From the NCBI RefSeq assembly GCF_900109345.1, contig NZ_FNZN01000004.1, positions 186,001 to 250,000 of the forward strand: a DNA stretch of 64,000 nt, given 5' to 3'. Shown in pieces: positions 9,183 through 17,609 of this stretch. How positions within the stretch are numbered: position 1 is the stretch's first letter; every line of letters starts with the position of its first letter. Both the position numbers and the translations under genes were made by a program. The notes beneath the pieces were generated by a model. That model was not told where the DNA came from, made no database searches, and saw only the letters and a program-made list of their open reading frames with translations. Source of the stretch: Maribacter orientalis. Its GTDB lineage: Bacteria > Bacteroidota > Bacteroidia > Flavobacteriales > Flavobacteriaceae.

Positions 9183-10199
9183 TCAATCACGAATTTTCTG
9201 TTCCCAGATCCATGCATAGTTCATGGCCTCATCTAAAGTATATTCAGCTTTCCACCCTAAAACAGTATTCGCTTTAGTTGTATCAGCATATGCCGAAGTG
9301 ATATCACCTGGCCTTCTATCAACAATTTTATAATTTAACTTTCTGCCTGAAACTTTTTCAAAGCTATGAATAGCTTCCAATACAGAACTTCCTGTACCGG
9401 TACCTACATTGAAAACTTCATAGTTTTTTTCATTCTTTTCTTGAAACAAACGCTCTAAAGCAACAACATGTGCTTTAGCCAAGTCGACGACATATATATA
9501 GTCTCTAATACAAGTACCATCTGGTGTTGGGTAATCATTACCAAATACAGATAATTCTTTTCTTAAGCCGATTCCCGTTTGGGTAATAAATGGTACTAGG
9601 TTTTGTGGAACTCCTTTTGGTAATTCACCAATCTCTCCGCTTGGGTGGGCTCCCATCGGATTAAAATAACGCAATGCAATAGCATTTAAACTAGGTGTAA
9701 CTTTACAGGTATCCGCAATAATTTCCTCGCCCATTTGCTTTGTATTACCGTAAGGAGATTCGGCAACCTTAACCGGAGCGTCTTCGGTAATAGGCATTTT
9801 ATCTGCTTGGCCATAAACCGTACATGAAGAGCTGAAAATAAAACTTGACTTGGTTTTTTTACAAAGTTCTTTTAAGATGTAAATTAATGTACCAATATTG
9901 TTCTCATAATAAAGTAATGGTTTTTCAACGCTCTCCCCTACCGCTTTTGAAGCAGCAAAATGGATAACGCCTGCAACATCTTGATGTCTTTGAAAAAAAT
10001 CTTCTACGCTATGCTTTTCCTTCAAATCCAACTTTTCAAAAAGAGGTTTTTTACCGGTAATGGCTTCTATACCTATAAGTACTTTTTCATCAGAATTTGA
10101 GCAATCATCTATGATGATGACCTCAAAACCTTTATTTTGAAGTTCTACAACTGTATGTGATCCAATAAACCCTAACCCACCTGTTACTAATACTTTCAT
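9183..10199 (-). CDS. galE: UDP-glucose 4-epimerase
   Basis: This 338-residue short-chain dehydrogenase has the NAD-binding TGGLGFIGSHT at residues 6-16, the catalytic Ser-Thr region SSSCTVYG with YGNTKQMGE (YxxxK), RYFNPMGAHPSG, and the GalE-specific CIRDYIYVVDLAKAH. It interconverts UDP-glucose and UDP-galactose for envelope glycan synthesis. It follows the DegT-type aminotransferase by 45 nt in the same direction but appears to have its own promoter box in that gap. Length and motifs are standard. Confidence 0.95.
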   Translation of the reverse strand: MKVLVTGGLGFIGSHTVVELQNKGFEVIIIDDCSNSDEKVLIGIEAITGKKPLFEKLDLKEKHSVEDFFQRHQDVAGVIHFAASKAVGESVEKPLLYYENNIGTLIYILKELCKKTKSSFIFSSSCTVYGQADKMPITEDAPVKVAESPYGNTKQMGEEIIADTCKVTPSLNAIALRYFNPMGAHPSGEIGELPKGVPQNLVPFITQTGIGLRKELSVFGNDYPTPDGTCIRDYIYVVDLAKAHVVALERLFQEKNEKNYEVFNVGTGTGSSVLEAIHSFEKVSGRKLNYKIVDRRPGDITSAYADTTKANTVLGWKAEYTLDEAMNYAWIWEQKIRD

Positions 10200-10222
10200 C
10201 TAAATGATATTTCAACTTTAAC

Positions 10223-10230
10223 CAAATATA
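10223..10230 (-). promoter_or_regulatory. -7 promoter box of galE (TATATTTG)
   Basis: This minus-strand TAnnTTTG match lies 23 nt upstream of the galE ATG, inside the 45-nt spacer after the aminotransferase stop. It suggests galE can be transcribed separately. Confidence 0.4.
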
Positions 10231-10244
10231 GAACACTTACATAT

Positions 10245-11399
10245 TTAACCATTCACAAACTCGATAACCATCTTTGTAATATGGTTAATCTGTTCCTCAT
10301 CTAATTCTGTATGCATCGGTAATGAGATTACTTCTTTCACTAATTGATTGGTAACCGGAAAATCTTCTTCCTTATATCGCTTATCTACATAAGCTTTTTG
10401 CTTATGTAAGGGAATCGGGTAATATACCCCACAAGGAATTTCGTTCTCGTTTAAATATTTCACCAACGCATCTCTTTTTCCGTTGGTAATTTTTAAGGTG
10501 TATTGATGAAAAACATGACAATCGCACACATCACAAATACCATCACAATTATTTACGGTAACCGGCGTAACGATATGTTCTTGATTTTTAAACGCTTTTG
10601 AATATGCCCGTGCTGAATTTCTTCTAGCTTCACAATACCCATCCAATTTCGGAAGTTTTGTTCTCAAAACAGCAGCTTGTATAGAATCTAATCTAGAATT
10701 AACCCCCACCACGTCATGATGATATCTTTCATACATACCATGATTTACAATACCTCTTATGATATGTGCCAATTCATCATCATTGGTAAAAATAGCACCT
10801 CCATCACCATAACATCCTAAGTTTTTAGAAGGAAAAAAGGAAGTTGCGCCTACCTGACCCATGCTACCCGCCATAGATTTTTTACCGTTTTTAGATAAGT
10901 ATTTAGCGCCAATAGCTTGTGCATTATCCTCTATCACATATAAATTATGCTTTTCAGCTAAGGCAAGAATGGCATCCATATTAGCACATTGTCCAAAAAG
11001 ATGAACAGGAACAATTGCCTTTGTATTAGGTGTAATTGCCTTTTCTATGGCCTCAATATTAATATTAAAGGTGTCAGGGTATACATCTACCAAAACCGGT
11101 GTTAATTGCAATAGCGCGATAACCTCCACGGTTGCGGCAAAAGTAAAATCTGCAGTAATAACCTCATCCCCTGGCTTCAAACCCAATCCCATCATTGCAA
11201 TTTGCAATGCGTCTGTACCGTTTGCACACGGAATTACATGTTTTACACCTAGATACGTTTCTAACTCCTTTTGAAATGCATGAACTTCAGGACCATTTAT
11301 AAAGGCCGATGTTTCTAGTATTTGAGTTATAGCGGAGTTGACTTGAACTTTAATTTCTTGGTATTGACCACTTAGGTCTACCATTTGTATCTTTTTCAT
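10245..11399 (-). CDS. DegT/DnrJ/EryC1/StrS family sugar aminotransferase with Cys-rich insert
   Basis: This 384-residue PLP enzyme aminates nucleotide-linked keto-sugars in the family. It has CANGTDALQIAM, EDNAQAIGA and the PLP lysine K192 in TSFFPSKNLGCYGDGGA. The C-terminal HVFHQYTLK and GVYYPIPLHKQKAY are also typical. An unusual element is C285-x3-C289-x2-C292-x-C294 just before HVFHQY, which looks like a small metal or disulfide site. The gene lies with galE and kdtA in an envelope-sugar neighbourhood. The product sugar is unknown. Confidence 0.88.
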   Translation of the reverse strand: MKKIQMVDLSGQYQEIKVQVNSAITQILETSAFINGPEVHAFQKELETYLGVKHVIPCANGTDALQIAMMGLGLKPGDEVITADFTFAATVEVIALLQLTPVLVDVYPDTFNINIEAIEKAITPNTKAIVPVHLFGQCANMDAILALAEKHNLYVIEDNAQAIGAKYLSKNGKKSMAGSMGQVGATSFFPSKNLGCYGDGGAIFTNDDELAHIIRGIVNHGMYERYHHDVVGVNSRLDSIQAAVLRTKLPKLDGYCEARRNSARAYSKAFKNQEHIVTPVTVNNCDGICDVCDCHVFHQYTLKITNGKRDALVKYLNENEIPCGVYYPIPLHKQKAYVDKRYKEEDFPVTNQLVKEVISLPMHTELDEEQINHITKMVIEFVNG

Positions 11400-11423
11400 C
11401 TGTTGAAATTACATGAAGCGATA

Positions 11424-11431
11424 CAAAAATA
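11424..11431 (-). promoter_or_regulatory. -7 promoter box of the DegT-type aminotransferase (TATTTTTG)
   Basis: This minus-strand TAnnTTTG match lies 24 nt upstream of the ATG, in the spacer shared with divergent kdtA. Confidence 0.4.
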
Positions 11432-11489
11432 CGAAACAGACGACACTAAATTTATGGAAAGAAACGTAATTTAGCCCAAAAGCATAGGT

Positions 11490-12731
11490 TTGTACTTTCT
11501 TTATAATCTTCTTGTCTTAACCGCTTCTGCTATTCTTCGAGCATTAGCCTTGGTAAACACCAAACTATCTCTTTTTGTAAATGGCAGAAAAGAGACATTT
11601 TCAATATTAAAAAAAACTATCTCAAAAAAGGATAAAGTTATTTGGATTCACGCTGCATCGTTAGGGGAATACGAACAAGGACTCCCCATTATGGAAGAAT
11701 TGAGAAAGACTCGTCCTAATCATAAATTAGTACTCTCCTTTTTTTCTCCATCAGGTTATGAAGTAAAAAAGAACAGTAAAACCGCAGATGTAATATGCTA
11801 TTTACCATTAGATACTAGAAAAAATGTGTCACAGTTTTTAAAAGCAGTTCATCCAGAATTGGTGATCTTTATTAAATATGAAATTTGGCCGAACTACCTA
11901 TCATCATTAAAAAAAGAGAATATACCTACCTTTTTAATCTCTGCTTTATTCAAAGAAAGTCAGATTTACTTTAAATGGTATGGCGCATTCATGCGAAAAG
12001 CGTTATCCAAGTTTACGCACTTCTTTGTTCAAAATGAAAAGTCATATGACTTACTCAATTCTATCGGATTTAATAATGCGACTATTGCAGGTGATACTCG
12101 TTTTGATAGGGTAAACGAAATTCTAGAAAAAGACAATTCTTTAGATTTTATGAGTAGTTTTAAGCAAGACAAATTCTGTTTTGTAGCTGGTAGCACATGG
12201 CCAGAAGATGAAAATATCATTATAGATTATATTAACCAAAACACTCATCCAATTCAATTCGTTATTGCTCCACATACTATGAAAGCAAAACATATAGAAT
12301 CTATTAAACAAGCTGTACATAAACCTGTTTTATGCTATTCTGAACTTAGTGATAAAGACCCTACAAATTATCAAGTCATTATCATAGACACTATTGGCAT
12401 ATTGACCAAAATATATAGTTATGCAGATGTAGCTTATGTAGGTGGTGGTTTTGCTACCGGTTTACACAACACATTAGAGCCTGCCGTATATGGCATACCA
12501 GTTATTATAGGTCCAAAATACGATGGCTTTGCAGAAGCTGAAGAATTGGTACAACTAAAAGGGGTTTTATCTATACACAGCCCATCTGAGTTTAGAAAAA
12601 ACATGAATTTGTGTTTTGAAAGAGTAGATTATAAGGAAAAAACAGGTCAAATAAACTATTCTTATATAACCTCAAGAAAAGGAGCGACCAGCAAAATAAT
12701 GAATGTAATTAATTTAAAAATTCAATCTTAG
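11490..12731 (+). CDS. kdtA: 3-deoxy-D-manno-octulosonic acid (Kdo) transferase
   Basis: This 413-residue GT30 enzyme adds Kdo to lipid A precursors. It has an N-terminal membrane anchor, then WIHAASLGEYEQGLPIMEELR, FFSPSGYEV, KYEIWPNYL, FVQNEKSYDLL, GDTRFDRV, AGSTWPEDE, APHTMKAKHIE and GGGFATGLHNTLEPAVYGIPVIIGP. The start is a TTG: an in-frame TAG lies 15 nt upstream of it, and no ATG would keep the anchor. It is divergent from the DegT-type aminotransferase gene. Length is normal. Confidence 0.93.
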   Translation: MYFLYNLLVLTASAILRALALVNTKLSLFVNGRKETFSILKKTISKKDKVIWIHAASLGEYEQGLPIMEELRKTRPNHKLVLSFFSPSGYEVKKNSKTADVICYLPLDTRKNVSQFLKAVHPELVIFIKYEIWPNYLSSLKKENIPTFLISALFKESQIYFKWYGAFMRKALSKFTHFFVQNEKSYDLLNSIGFNNATIAGDTRFDRVNEILEKDNSLDFMSSFKQDKFCFVAGSTWPEDENIIIDYINQNTHPIQFVIAPHTMKAKHIESIKQAVHKPVLCYSELSDKDPTNYQVIIIDTIGILTKIYSYADVAYVGGGFATGLHNTLEPAVYGIPVIIGPKYDGFAEAEELVQLKGVLSIHSPSEFRKNMNLCFERVDYKEKTGQINYSYITSRKGATSKIMNVINLKIQS

Positions 12732-12903
12732 AATTTATTTTTTGCTTTAACCTCGATCCATATAAATTACCACATAGATAATTGGTTCTAAATAGGTAAA
12801 TCTTACTTTACAAAGGTGATTTGATACTTTAGTCGATTTTACACCTCTATTTCACAGCACGTTAACCCCAATATCCTTATATTGAGTACAGAACAATAGA
12901 ACT

Positions 12904-13041
12904 ATGATTATGGAACAACAACTTTCTTCAGGAGTTAAAATGCTCAATGGTTTTTTAAAATTAATGATTGGTTGCTTAATACTGATACTTATTTCAGTAC
13001 CCCTAGCTGCTATAGCAGATTGGATTGGTTTAATTGAATAA
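12904..13041 (+). CDS. Candidate small single-pass membrane protein, 45 aa
   Basis: The frame starts at ATG 12904 and ends at TAA 13041. It has a polar N-terminus with internal Met residues and one hydrophobic helix (MIGCLILILISVPLAAIA), then DWIGLIE. Both the amphipathic lead and the single helix look like a genuine small membrane protein. It lies in a sparse region with a second small membrane ORF 217 nt downstream. No family is recognised. Starts at residues 3 or 13 are also possible. Confidence 0.45.
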   Translation: MIMEQQLSSGVKMLNGFLKLMIGCLILILISVPLAAIADWIGLIE

Positions 13042-13258
13042 TTTAAATTCACAACATCAAAAATCTTTAATTTATAGAGTGCATTTTAAACAAGTATCGA
13101 TAAATTACCATTTTAATAGATAAAATACATTACAAGAATTACCAAACATCAACAAAGTAAGACTATACAACAGGTTTGTGAGGTTTTACAACATTGTCTA
13201 TTTAAATGTTGCAAACATCAACTAGCTTTAGTAGTATAACTTTAAAGTAGGTAATGTT

Positions 13259-13381
13259 ATGAATAATTTATCATTTAAAACGGGGGTAGATTCTTATCTA
13301 TCCGTGTTAATTATTGCAATGAATGCTTTTTTAGCAGTCGTTGCAGTTGGAACTCTTTTAGCCCTAATAGGGATAGTTTAA
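13259..13381 (+). CDS. Candidate small single-pass membrane protein, 40 aa
   Basis: The frame from ATG 13259 to TAA 13381 encodes a short polar lead (MNNLSFKTGVDSYL) and one hydrophobic helix (SVLIIAMNAFLAVVAVGTLL). A strong terminator follows 39 nt later, and a near-consensus TAACTTTA box lies upstream. This gives the spacing of a real transcription unit. The function is unknown. Confidence 0.45.
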   Translation: MNNLSFKTGVDSYLSVLIIAMNAFLAVVAVGTLLALIGIV

Positions 13382-13420
13382 TCTTTTAACCATAGCCCAT
13401 ATTGTTAAAAAAAACTTTAA

Positions 13421-13449
13421 AAAAAGCCCCTTGTAAAAAGGGGCTTTTT
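13421..13449. terminator. Rho-independent terminator, probably bidirectional
   Basis: The stem AAAAAGCCCC / GGGGCTTTTT encloses a 9-nt loop. T-tracts follow on both strands. It serves the 13259 micro-gene on the plus strand and could serve the minus-strand ORF at 13511. Confidence 0.85.
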
Positions 13450-13510
13450 ATTTGGACAAAAATTTATATCCTTAAATAATCATAATCATCCTATTAAAGA
13501 CTAAATCATT

Positions 13511-13639
13511 TTATTTAACCTGTTTTAATTTTTTCTTTGTCTTTCTTTTCCAGATATCAACCATATCTAAAGAGAACGGTATCGTTTGCCATATCGTTGG
13601 GTAAAATTTTATATTCTTCATGATTTTAATTCTTTGCAT
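13511..13639 (-). CDS. Candidate small basic peptide, 42 aa
   Basis: A minus-strand frame runs from ATG 13639 (or the in-frame ATG 13621) to TAA 13511. The peptide is rich in Lys and aromatics in its middle (IKFYPTIWQTIPFSLDMVD) and ends in a very basic tail (KRKTKKKLKQVK). The terminator at 13421-13449 lies 61 nt downstream. No family is recognised, and it may be a chance frame. Confidence 0.28.
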   Translation of the reverse strand: MQRIKIMKNIKFYPTIWQTIPFSLDMVDIWKRKTKKKLKQVK

Positions 13640-13904
13640 TAATATTATACAAAGGTTTAAAATCTTAGGAAACAATAACACAAGCATATTATCTACTATC
13701 TATGTTAGATTAACCTAATAAATACTGATTTACAATTATGTACAAACATATTCCTGATTTAAGTAAAATCTCTAAACAGTTTTGATGCAAATGATTTAAT
13801 CTGAATTCATTGTAGGAAAAGGACTTTAATGGCAAACTACTATTTACTAAATAAAAGGACTAATTTAGGATTCCATTAATCCAATATTCTAAGACATTTA
13901 ATTA
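13640..13904. other. Gene-free AT-rich spacer upstream of the DUF1593 gene
   Basis: I find no convincing ORF, stem-loop or consensus promoter here. It presumably holds the promoter of the gene at 13905. Confidence 0.4.
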
Positions 13905-15332
13905 ATGAAAATCACTTTACTTTTTTGTTTAACACTATTTGCGAGTCAAATCATCTGTCATGCCCAAACAACCACAAAAAATAGGGTAATTATATTATCA
14001 GACATTGAAGCTGATCCAGACGACACTCAATCGTTTGTACGTTTATTTCTATATGCCAATGAAATTGACATCAAAGGCATGATTGCCACTACTTCTTGTT
14101 GGTTGCAAGCTAAAATCAATCCTGAGTCTATAGACAAAATAGTTAGCGCTTATGGTGAAATTCACTCCAACCTTTTAATACATGACAAAAACTATCCTAA
14201 TGCCAATTCCCTTTCAAAATTGATTAAGTCAGGTCTACCAAAATACGGTATGTTGGGTGTTGGAGAAGGAATGGATTCAGAAGGTACAGATTGGATAATA
14301 AAAATACTTGAAGAAGATGATGACCGACCATTGTGGATTTCGGTTTGGGGAGGAGTAAATACACTTGCGCAATCATTACATAAAATCAAAAACACAAAAA
14401 GTGAAAAAGAAGCTAAAAGGCTAATTTCTAAACTTAGAGTTTACACCATCTCTGATCAAGATGATAGCGGCATCTGGATTAGGAATAATTTTCCAGATTT
14501 GTTTTATATTGTTAGCCCTGGAGATGAATATAGCCAAGCAACTTGGACAGGAATCAACTCATATATCAAAGGCATCGATAACACCACAATAAGTAATGAT
14601 TGGATTGCAAAACATATTCAACAAAATCATGGTCCGCTAGGCGCTATCTATCCTGATGTAGCTTGGGGCGTAGAGGGAGATACGCCCGCTTTCTTATCAT
14701 TAATACCCAATGGACTTAATGATGCTGAACATCCTGAATTGGGTGGCTGGGGAGGTCGATACGAATTATATAAGCCTGATTTTTCGAAAACCAAAAAAGG
14801 CGGTTCAATTGTAACTATCGCACCTGAAACTAGAGCAATTTGGACCAATACCAATGACAGCTATAGCCCTTACATACCAAATGAATATGGAAGATCTATC
14901 AAACCGGATACAATCACTTTCAATGGGTACAAAGAAACATTATGGCGCTGGAGAGATGATTTTCAAAATGATTTTGCCGCCCGTATGGATTGGTCTGTTA
15001 TGAATTTTGAAGAAGCAAATCATCCACCGGTACCTGTATTGACTCACCCCGAAACTTTTACCGTAAAATCGGGTGAAGGCTTTTTTCTTGATGCTTTGAA
15101 CTCCACAGACCCTGATGGTGATAACCTTAGCTTTTTATGGTTTCAATACCCAGAAATTGGCTCCTATAAAAAGAAGATAAATATGGGTGCAGACAATGTG
15201 CATATTGTCAACCTCACCGCACCAGAAGTATCTAAAAAAGAAACAATTCATTTCATCCTCAAGGTTTCTGATAAGGGTACGCCAGTACTCTCAAGATATA
15301 AGCGTGTAATTGTAACCGTGTTACCTAAGTAG
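13905..15332 (+). CDS. Secreted DUF1593 (Sde182-like, nucleoside-hydrolase-fold) protein
   Basis: This 475-residue protein has a signal peptide (KITLLFCLTLFASQIICHAQ). The N-terminal domain starts with RVIILSDIEADPDDTQSFVRLFLYAN, an Asp-rich motif like the calcium site of nucleoside hydrolases, followed by WISVWGGVNTLAQSL and YTISDQDDSGIWIR. The C-terminal part (from about residue 370) has the PPVPVL...SGEGFFLDALNSTDPDGDNLSFLWF pattern of the Sde182 C-terminal beta domain. Relatives are found in polysaccharide-degrading bacteria and may act on carbohydrates outside the cytoplasm. The substrate is unproven. Confidence 0.85.
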   Translation: MKITLLFCLTLFASQIICHAQTTTKNRVIILSDIEADPDDTQSFVRLFLYANEIDIKGMIATTSCWLQAKINPESIDKIVSAYGEIHSNLLIHDKNYPNANSLSKLIKSGLPKYGMLGVGEGMDSEGTDWIIKILEEDDDRPLWISVWGGVNTLAQSLHKIKNTKSEKEAKRLISKLRVYTISDQDDSGIWIRNNFPDLFYIVSPGDEYSQATWTGINSYIKGIDNTTISNDWIAKHIQQNHGPLGAIYPDVAWGVEGDTPAFLSLIPNGLNDAEHPELGGWGGRYELYKPDFSKTKKGGSIVTIAPETRAIWTNTNDSYSPYIPNEYGRSIKPDTITFNGYKETLWRWRDDFQNDFAARMDWSVMNFEEANHPPVPVLTHPETFTVKSGEGFFLDALNSTDPDGDNLSFLWFQYPEIGSYKKKINMGADNVHIVNLTAPEVSKKETIHFILKVSDKGTPVLSRYKRVIVTVLPK

Positions 15333-15611
15333 AAATAAGATGCAAAAAAAAGTATGTTCTAATTAATTTCTACGGCCAGTAAAAATTAAAATCATATTGT
15401 GATCCATTATTCAATCGCCTTTTCCTGTTTAACAATAAAATACTTTTATTAGTTATCCAATATTAGTTATCCAAATTCGAACACTTGGTATCATCCATAT
15501 CAAAAGTTTAGTTGTCTGTAGAATTTTTATTCAATAATAATTAAGTATGCTGCATCTTTACAGTTATCTATTTATCAATAAAAATTTACAATCGAATTTA
15601 CCTTCCACTAC
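15333..15611. other. Gene-free spacer with a 14-bp tandem duplication
   Basis: No gene is visible. TATTAGTTATCCAA occurs twice in direct tandem at 15447-15474. The stretch precedes a decayed gene and looks like eroded sequence. Confidence 0.4.
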
Positions 15612-16021
15612 TTATTAAATTCTTCTTATATTTTTCATTTTCATTTGTAACCAACCAACAGCTTAAGAAAAAATAACCATAATTACTGGTAAAATAGTAG
15701 AAGACAACAATAGTGGCCCGATTAATTTACAACGGTATTGGTTGGAAATCCTGTAGACCAAAAACCAATCGTTGGCACAACTACAATCGAAGACGGTAGT
15801 TTTGTTCTAGAAACCAATCCACCCGATTTTTATATCGAAGTTAGTTTTACAGGGTTCACCACAAAGAGATTTGACAATCCGAATAAAGTTAATGGAAAAA
15901 TCAACCTAGGTATGGTAACGATAGCCGAAGATTCAGAACAATTAGATGAACTTCTTGTAGAAGGTGAAATTTCAGAATACAACCACAGCTTATTTCACTT
16001 ACACAACATTTCCTTTTGTTA
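15612..16021 (+). pseudogene. Decayed N-terminus of an outer-membrane receptor (carboxypeptidase-regulatory-like domain)
   Basis: Conceptual reading gives a signal-peptide-like stretch (ILLIFFIFICNQPTA), then an in-frame TAA where a Gln would fit. Next comes EKITIITGKIVEDNNSGPIN, a 1-nt frameshift near 15730, then TTVLVGNPVDQKPIVG, EDGSFVLE, YIEVSFTGFTTKRFDNPNK and a linker ending DELLVEGEISE. This is the plug-preceding domain of TonB-dependent or outer-membrane beta-barrel family proteins. The expected 600-800 downstream residues are missing. At least two lesions plus the 3' truncation make it a clear remnant. Confidence 0.75.
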
Positions 16022-16069
16022 GAATTCAAATAGTAATATTTTACAGTTTGATAATGGAACAAATGGAAA

Positions 16070-17158
16070 ATGAAATTATTCATCCTCTCAATTATAACGG
16101 TCATTTTAGGTTTAGCGAATTTAAATGCACAACAAATTGGAGACTATAAATCTGTCGGCTCAGGAAATTGGACAAGTGTTGGTATTTGGAATACCTATAA
16201 TGGAACAGCATGGATTCCGGCAACCTATTATCCTGGCCAAATTATTGGCACAAATGACGTACACATTATTGGAGGCAACTCCGTCTCAATTTCATCAACC
16301 ATTGCAAATACCATCAACACGGTAACCATAGGGGATGGTACAGGAGCCATGGATAATTTTTTTGTAAGTGGAACTTCAACCCTGAATACACAAGTTATCA
16401 CAATTGCAAATGGAGGCATAGCAGAATGGATTTCCAACGTAAGTTTATCTCTTCCAGCAGGAGCCAATTTCAAGATTGATACTGGGGGTGAACTTGTTAC
16501 AGACAAACCTTGTAATGCTGCAAAAAGATTGATTATAGGCACCACTATCTATTCTACATGTAACGGTGCTGCTGGGGCGCAATTTAGTTTTACAGATTTA
16601 AACGAAGAGGGCGGAACGTTGTCGGTTACACCTACTTCGAATAGCGCGATATGCGAGGGAGACTTATTGAATTTATATTCGAATCCATCGGGCACAGGTT
16701 CTTCAAACGCATCGTATTTATGGACAGGGCCAAACGGATATACCTCAACTATCCAAAATCCAGTAATTTCTGGTCTTATTGCAGGTAATTATGATTATAC
16801 CGTGACAATTAGAGATTCGGCTGGAAATACAAATACCAAAACATTGAGTATTATAGTTTTGCCTACACCAATAGTAACAAGTACAACACCCGGCTTCAGA
16901 AATGGACCTGGAACCGTTGTTTTAGAAGCATCTGTATCTTCAGGAACATTAAATTGGTATTTAAACCCTACTGGAGGTTCTTCTTTAGGAACCGGAACAT
17001 CTTTTACTACACCTGCCATTTCCACATCTACTAGCTTTTATGTAGAAGCATCAGAGAACGGTTGTATTTCTGACAGAGTAGTTGTTTTGGCAACAGTCAA
17101 TAATAATTTTACCGTCATTACCAATCGTAATATTACCTACCGAATAAAAATGAATTAA
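16070..17158 (+). CDS. Secreted Ig/PKD-like domain protein, 362 aa
   Basis: A signal peptide (MKLFILSIITVILGLANLNAQ) precedes a G/T/N/S-rich beta protein. Residues 20-160 look like the N-terminal beta-helix-type region of flavobacterial surface proteins (GSGNWTSVGIWNTYNGTAW). Residues about 185-265 form a PKD/Ig-like repeat (ICEGDLLNLYS, YLWTGPNGYTS, DYTVTIRDSAGN). Residues 270-345 form a second Ig-like unit (LNWYLNPTGG, FYVEASENGC). The C-terminus is short (VITNRNITYRIKMN) and lacks an obvious gliding-type sorting domain. It may be an adhesin, or a shortened version of a larger one. It follows the decayed receptor directly. Confidence 0.68.
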   Translation: MKLFILSIITVILGLANLNAQQIGDYKSVGSGNWTSVGIWNTYNGTAWIPATYYPGQIIGTNDVHIIGGNSVSISSTIANTINTVTIGDGTGAMDNFFVSGTSTLNTQVITIANGGIAEWISNVSLSLPAGANFKIDTGGELVTDKPCNAAKRLIIGTTIYSTCNGAAGAQFSFTDLNEEGGTLSVTPTSNSAICEGDLLNLYSNPSGTGSSNASYLWTGPNGYTSTIQNPVISGLIAGNYDYTVTIRDSAGNTNTKTLSIIVLPTPIVTSTTPGFRNGPGTVVLEASVSSGTLNWYLNPTGGSSLGTGTSFTTPAISTSTSFYVEASENGCISDRVVVLATVNNNFTVITNRNITYRIKMN

Positions 17159-17373
17159 TAAATGATTCGCTAGTTTTAATCTTCAAAGAAGATTATATAA
17201 AAAGTTGAAAATTGAATAATTCGAAAAGATATCTTTCAATAATTTTTTTTTGCAACGAACAGTAATTCAAAAGTTACCAAAAGAATTCAATTAAGTTCAT
17301 CAAAGAAAGCTATCGAAAAAAGCCACATTAGTCTAACCTTTTGTTTCTCAGAGTTAAAAACGAATTTACCCCA

Positions 17374-17406
17374 TAAAAAAAGCCTCCAGATTTCTCAAGA
17401 GGCTTT
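17374..17406 (-). terminator. Terminator of tRNA-Leu
   Basis: On the minus strand an 8-bp stem AAAGCCTC / GAGGCTTT is followed by a run of T. It begins 5 nt after the tRNA 3' end. Confidence 0.85.
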
Positions 17407-17411
17407 CGTTG

Positions 17412-17493
17412 TACAGGCGGAGAGACTCGAACTCTCACACCTTGCGGCACTAGATCCTAAGTCTAGCGTGTCTACCAATTCCACCACGCCTGC
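17412..17493 (-). tRNA. tRNA-Leu (anticodon UAG)
   Basis: This 82-nt class II tRNA has acceptor GCAGGCG / CGCCTGT, D-arm TGGAATTGGTAGACAC, anticodon stem CTAGA / TCTAG with loop CTTAGGA (anticodon TAG), a variable arm TGCCGCAAGGTG, and T-arm GAGAGTTCGAGTCTCTC. CCA is not encoded. A promoter box lies upstream and a terminator downstream, so it is a single-gene unit. Confidence 0.95.
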
Positions 17494-17519
17494 ATCAATA
17501 TCCGATTATTATCGGGCTG

Positions 17520-17527
17520 CAAATATA
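17520..17527 (-). promoter_or_regulatory. -7 promoter box of tRNA-Leu (TATATTTG)
   Basis: This minus-strand TAnnTTTG match lies 26 nt before the mature tRNA 5' end. A small hairpin CCGAT-AATA-ATCGG (17502-17515) lies between it and the tRNA. Confidence 0.5.
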
Positions 17528-17609
17528 AGCCAAAAATTCAATTCTCTAAATTTTACCATTTAAAAATTACGCTTTTCGTACTTTTATCAAAAGTCATATA
17601 ATATAGTAC

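Noticed and set aside
9110-9217. N-terminal extension of the amidohydrolase into galE
   Set aside because: It would place 36 residues before a clear signal peptide and overlap the galE end and its hairpin.
17178-17194. AATCTTC-AAA-GAAGATT hairpin as terminator of the 16070 gene
   Set aside because: Short AT-rich stem without a U-tract on either strand.
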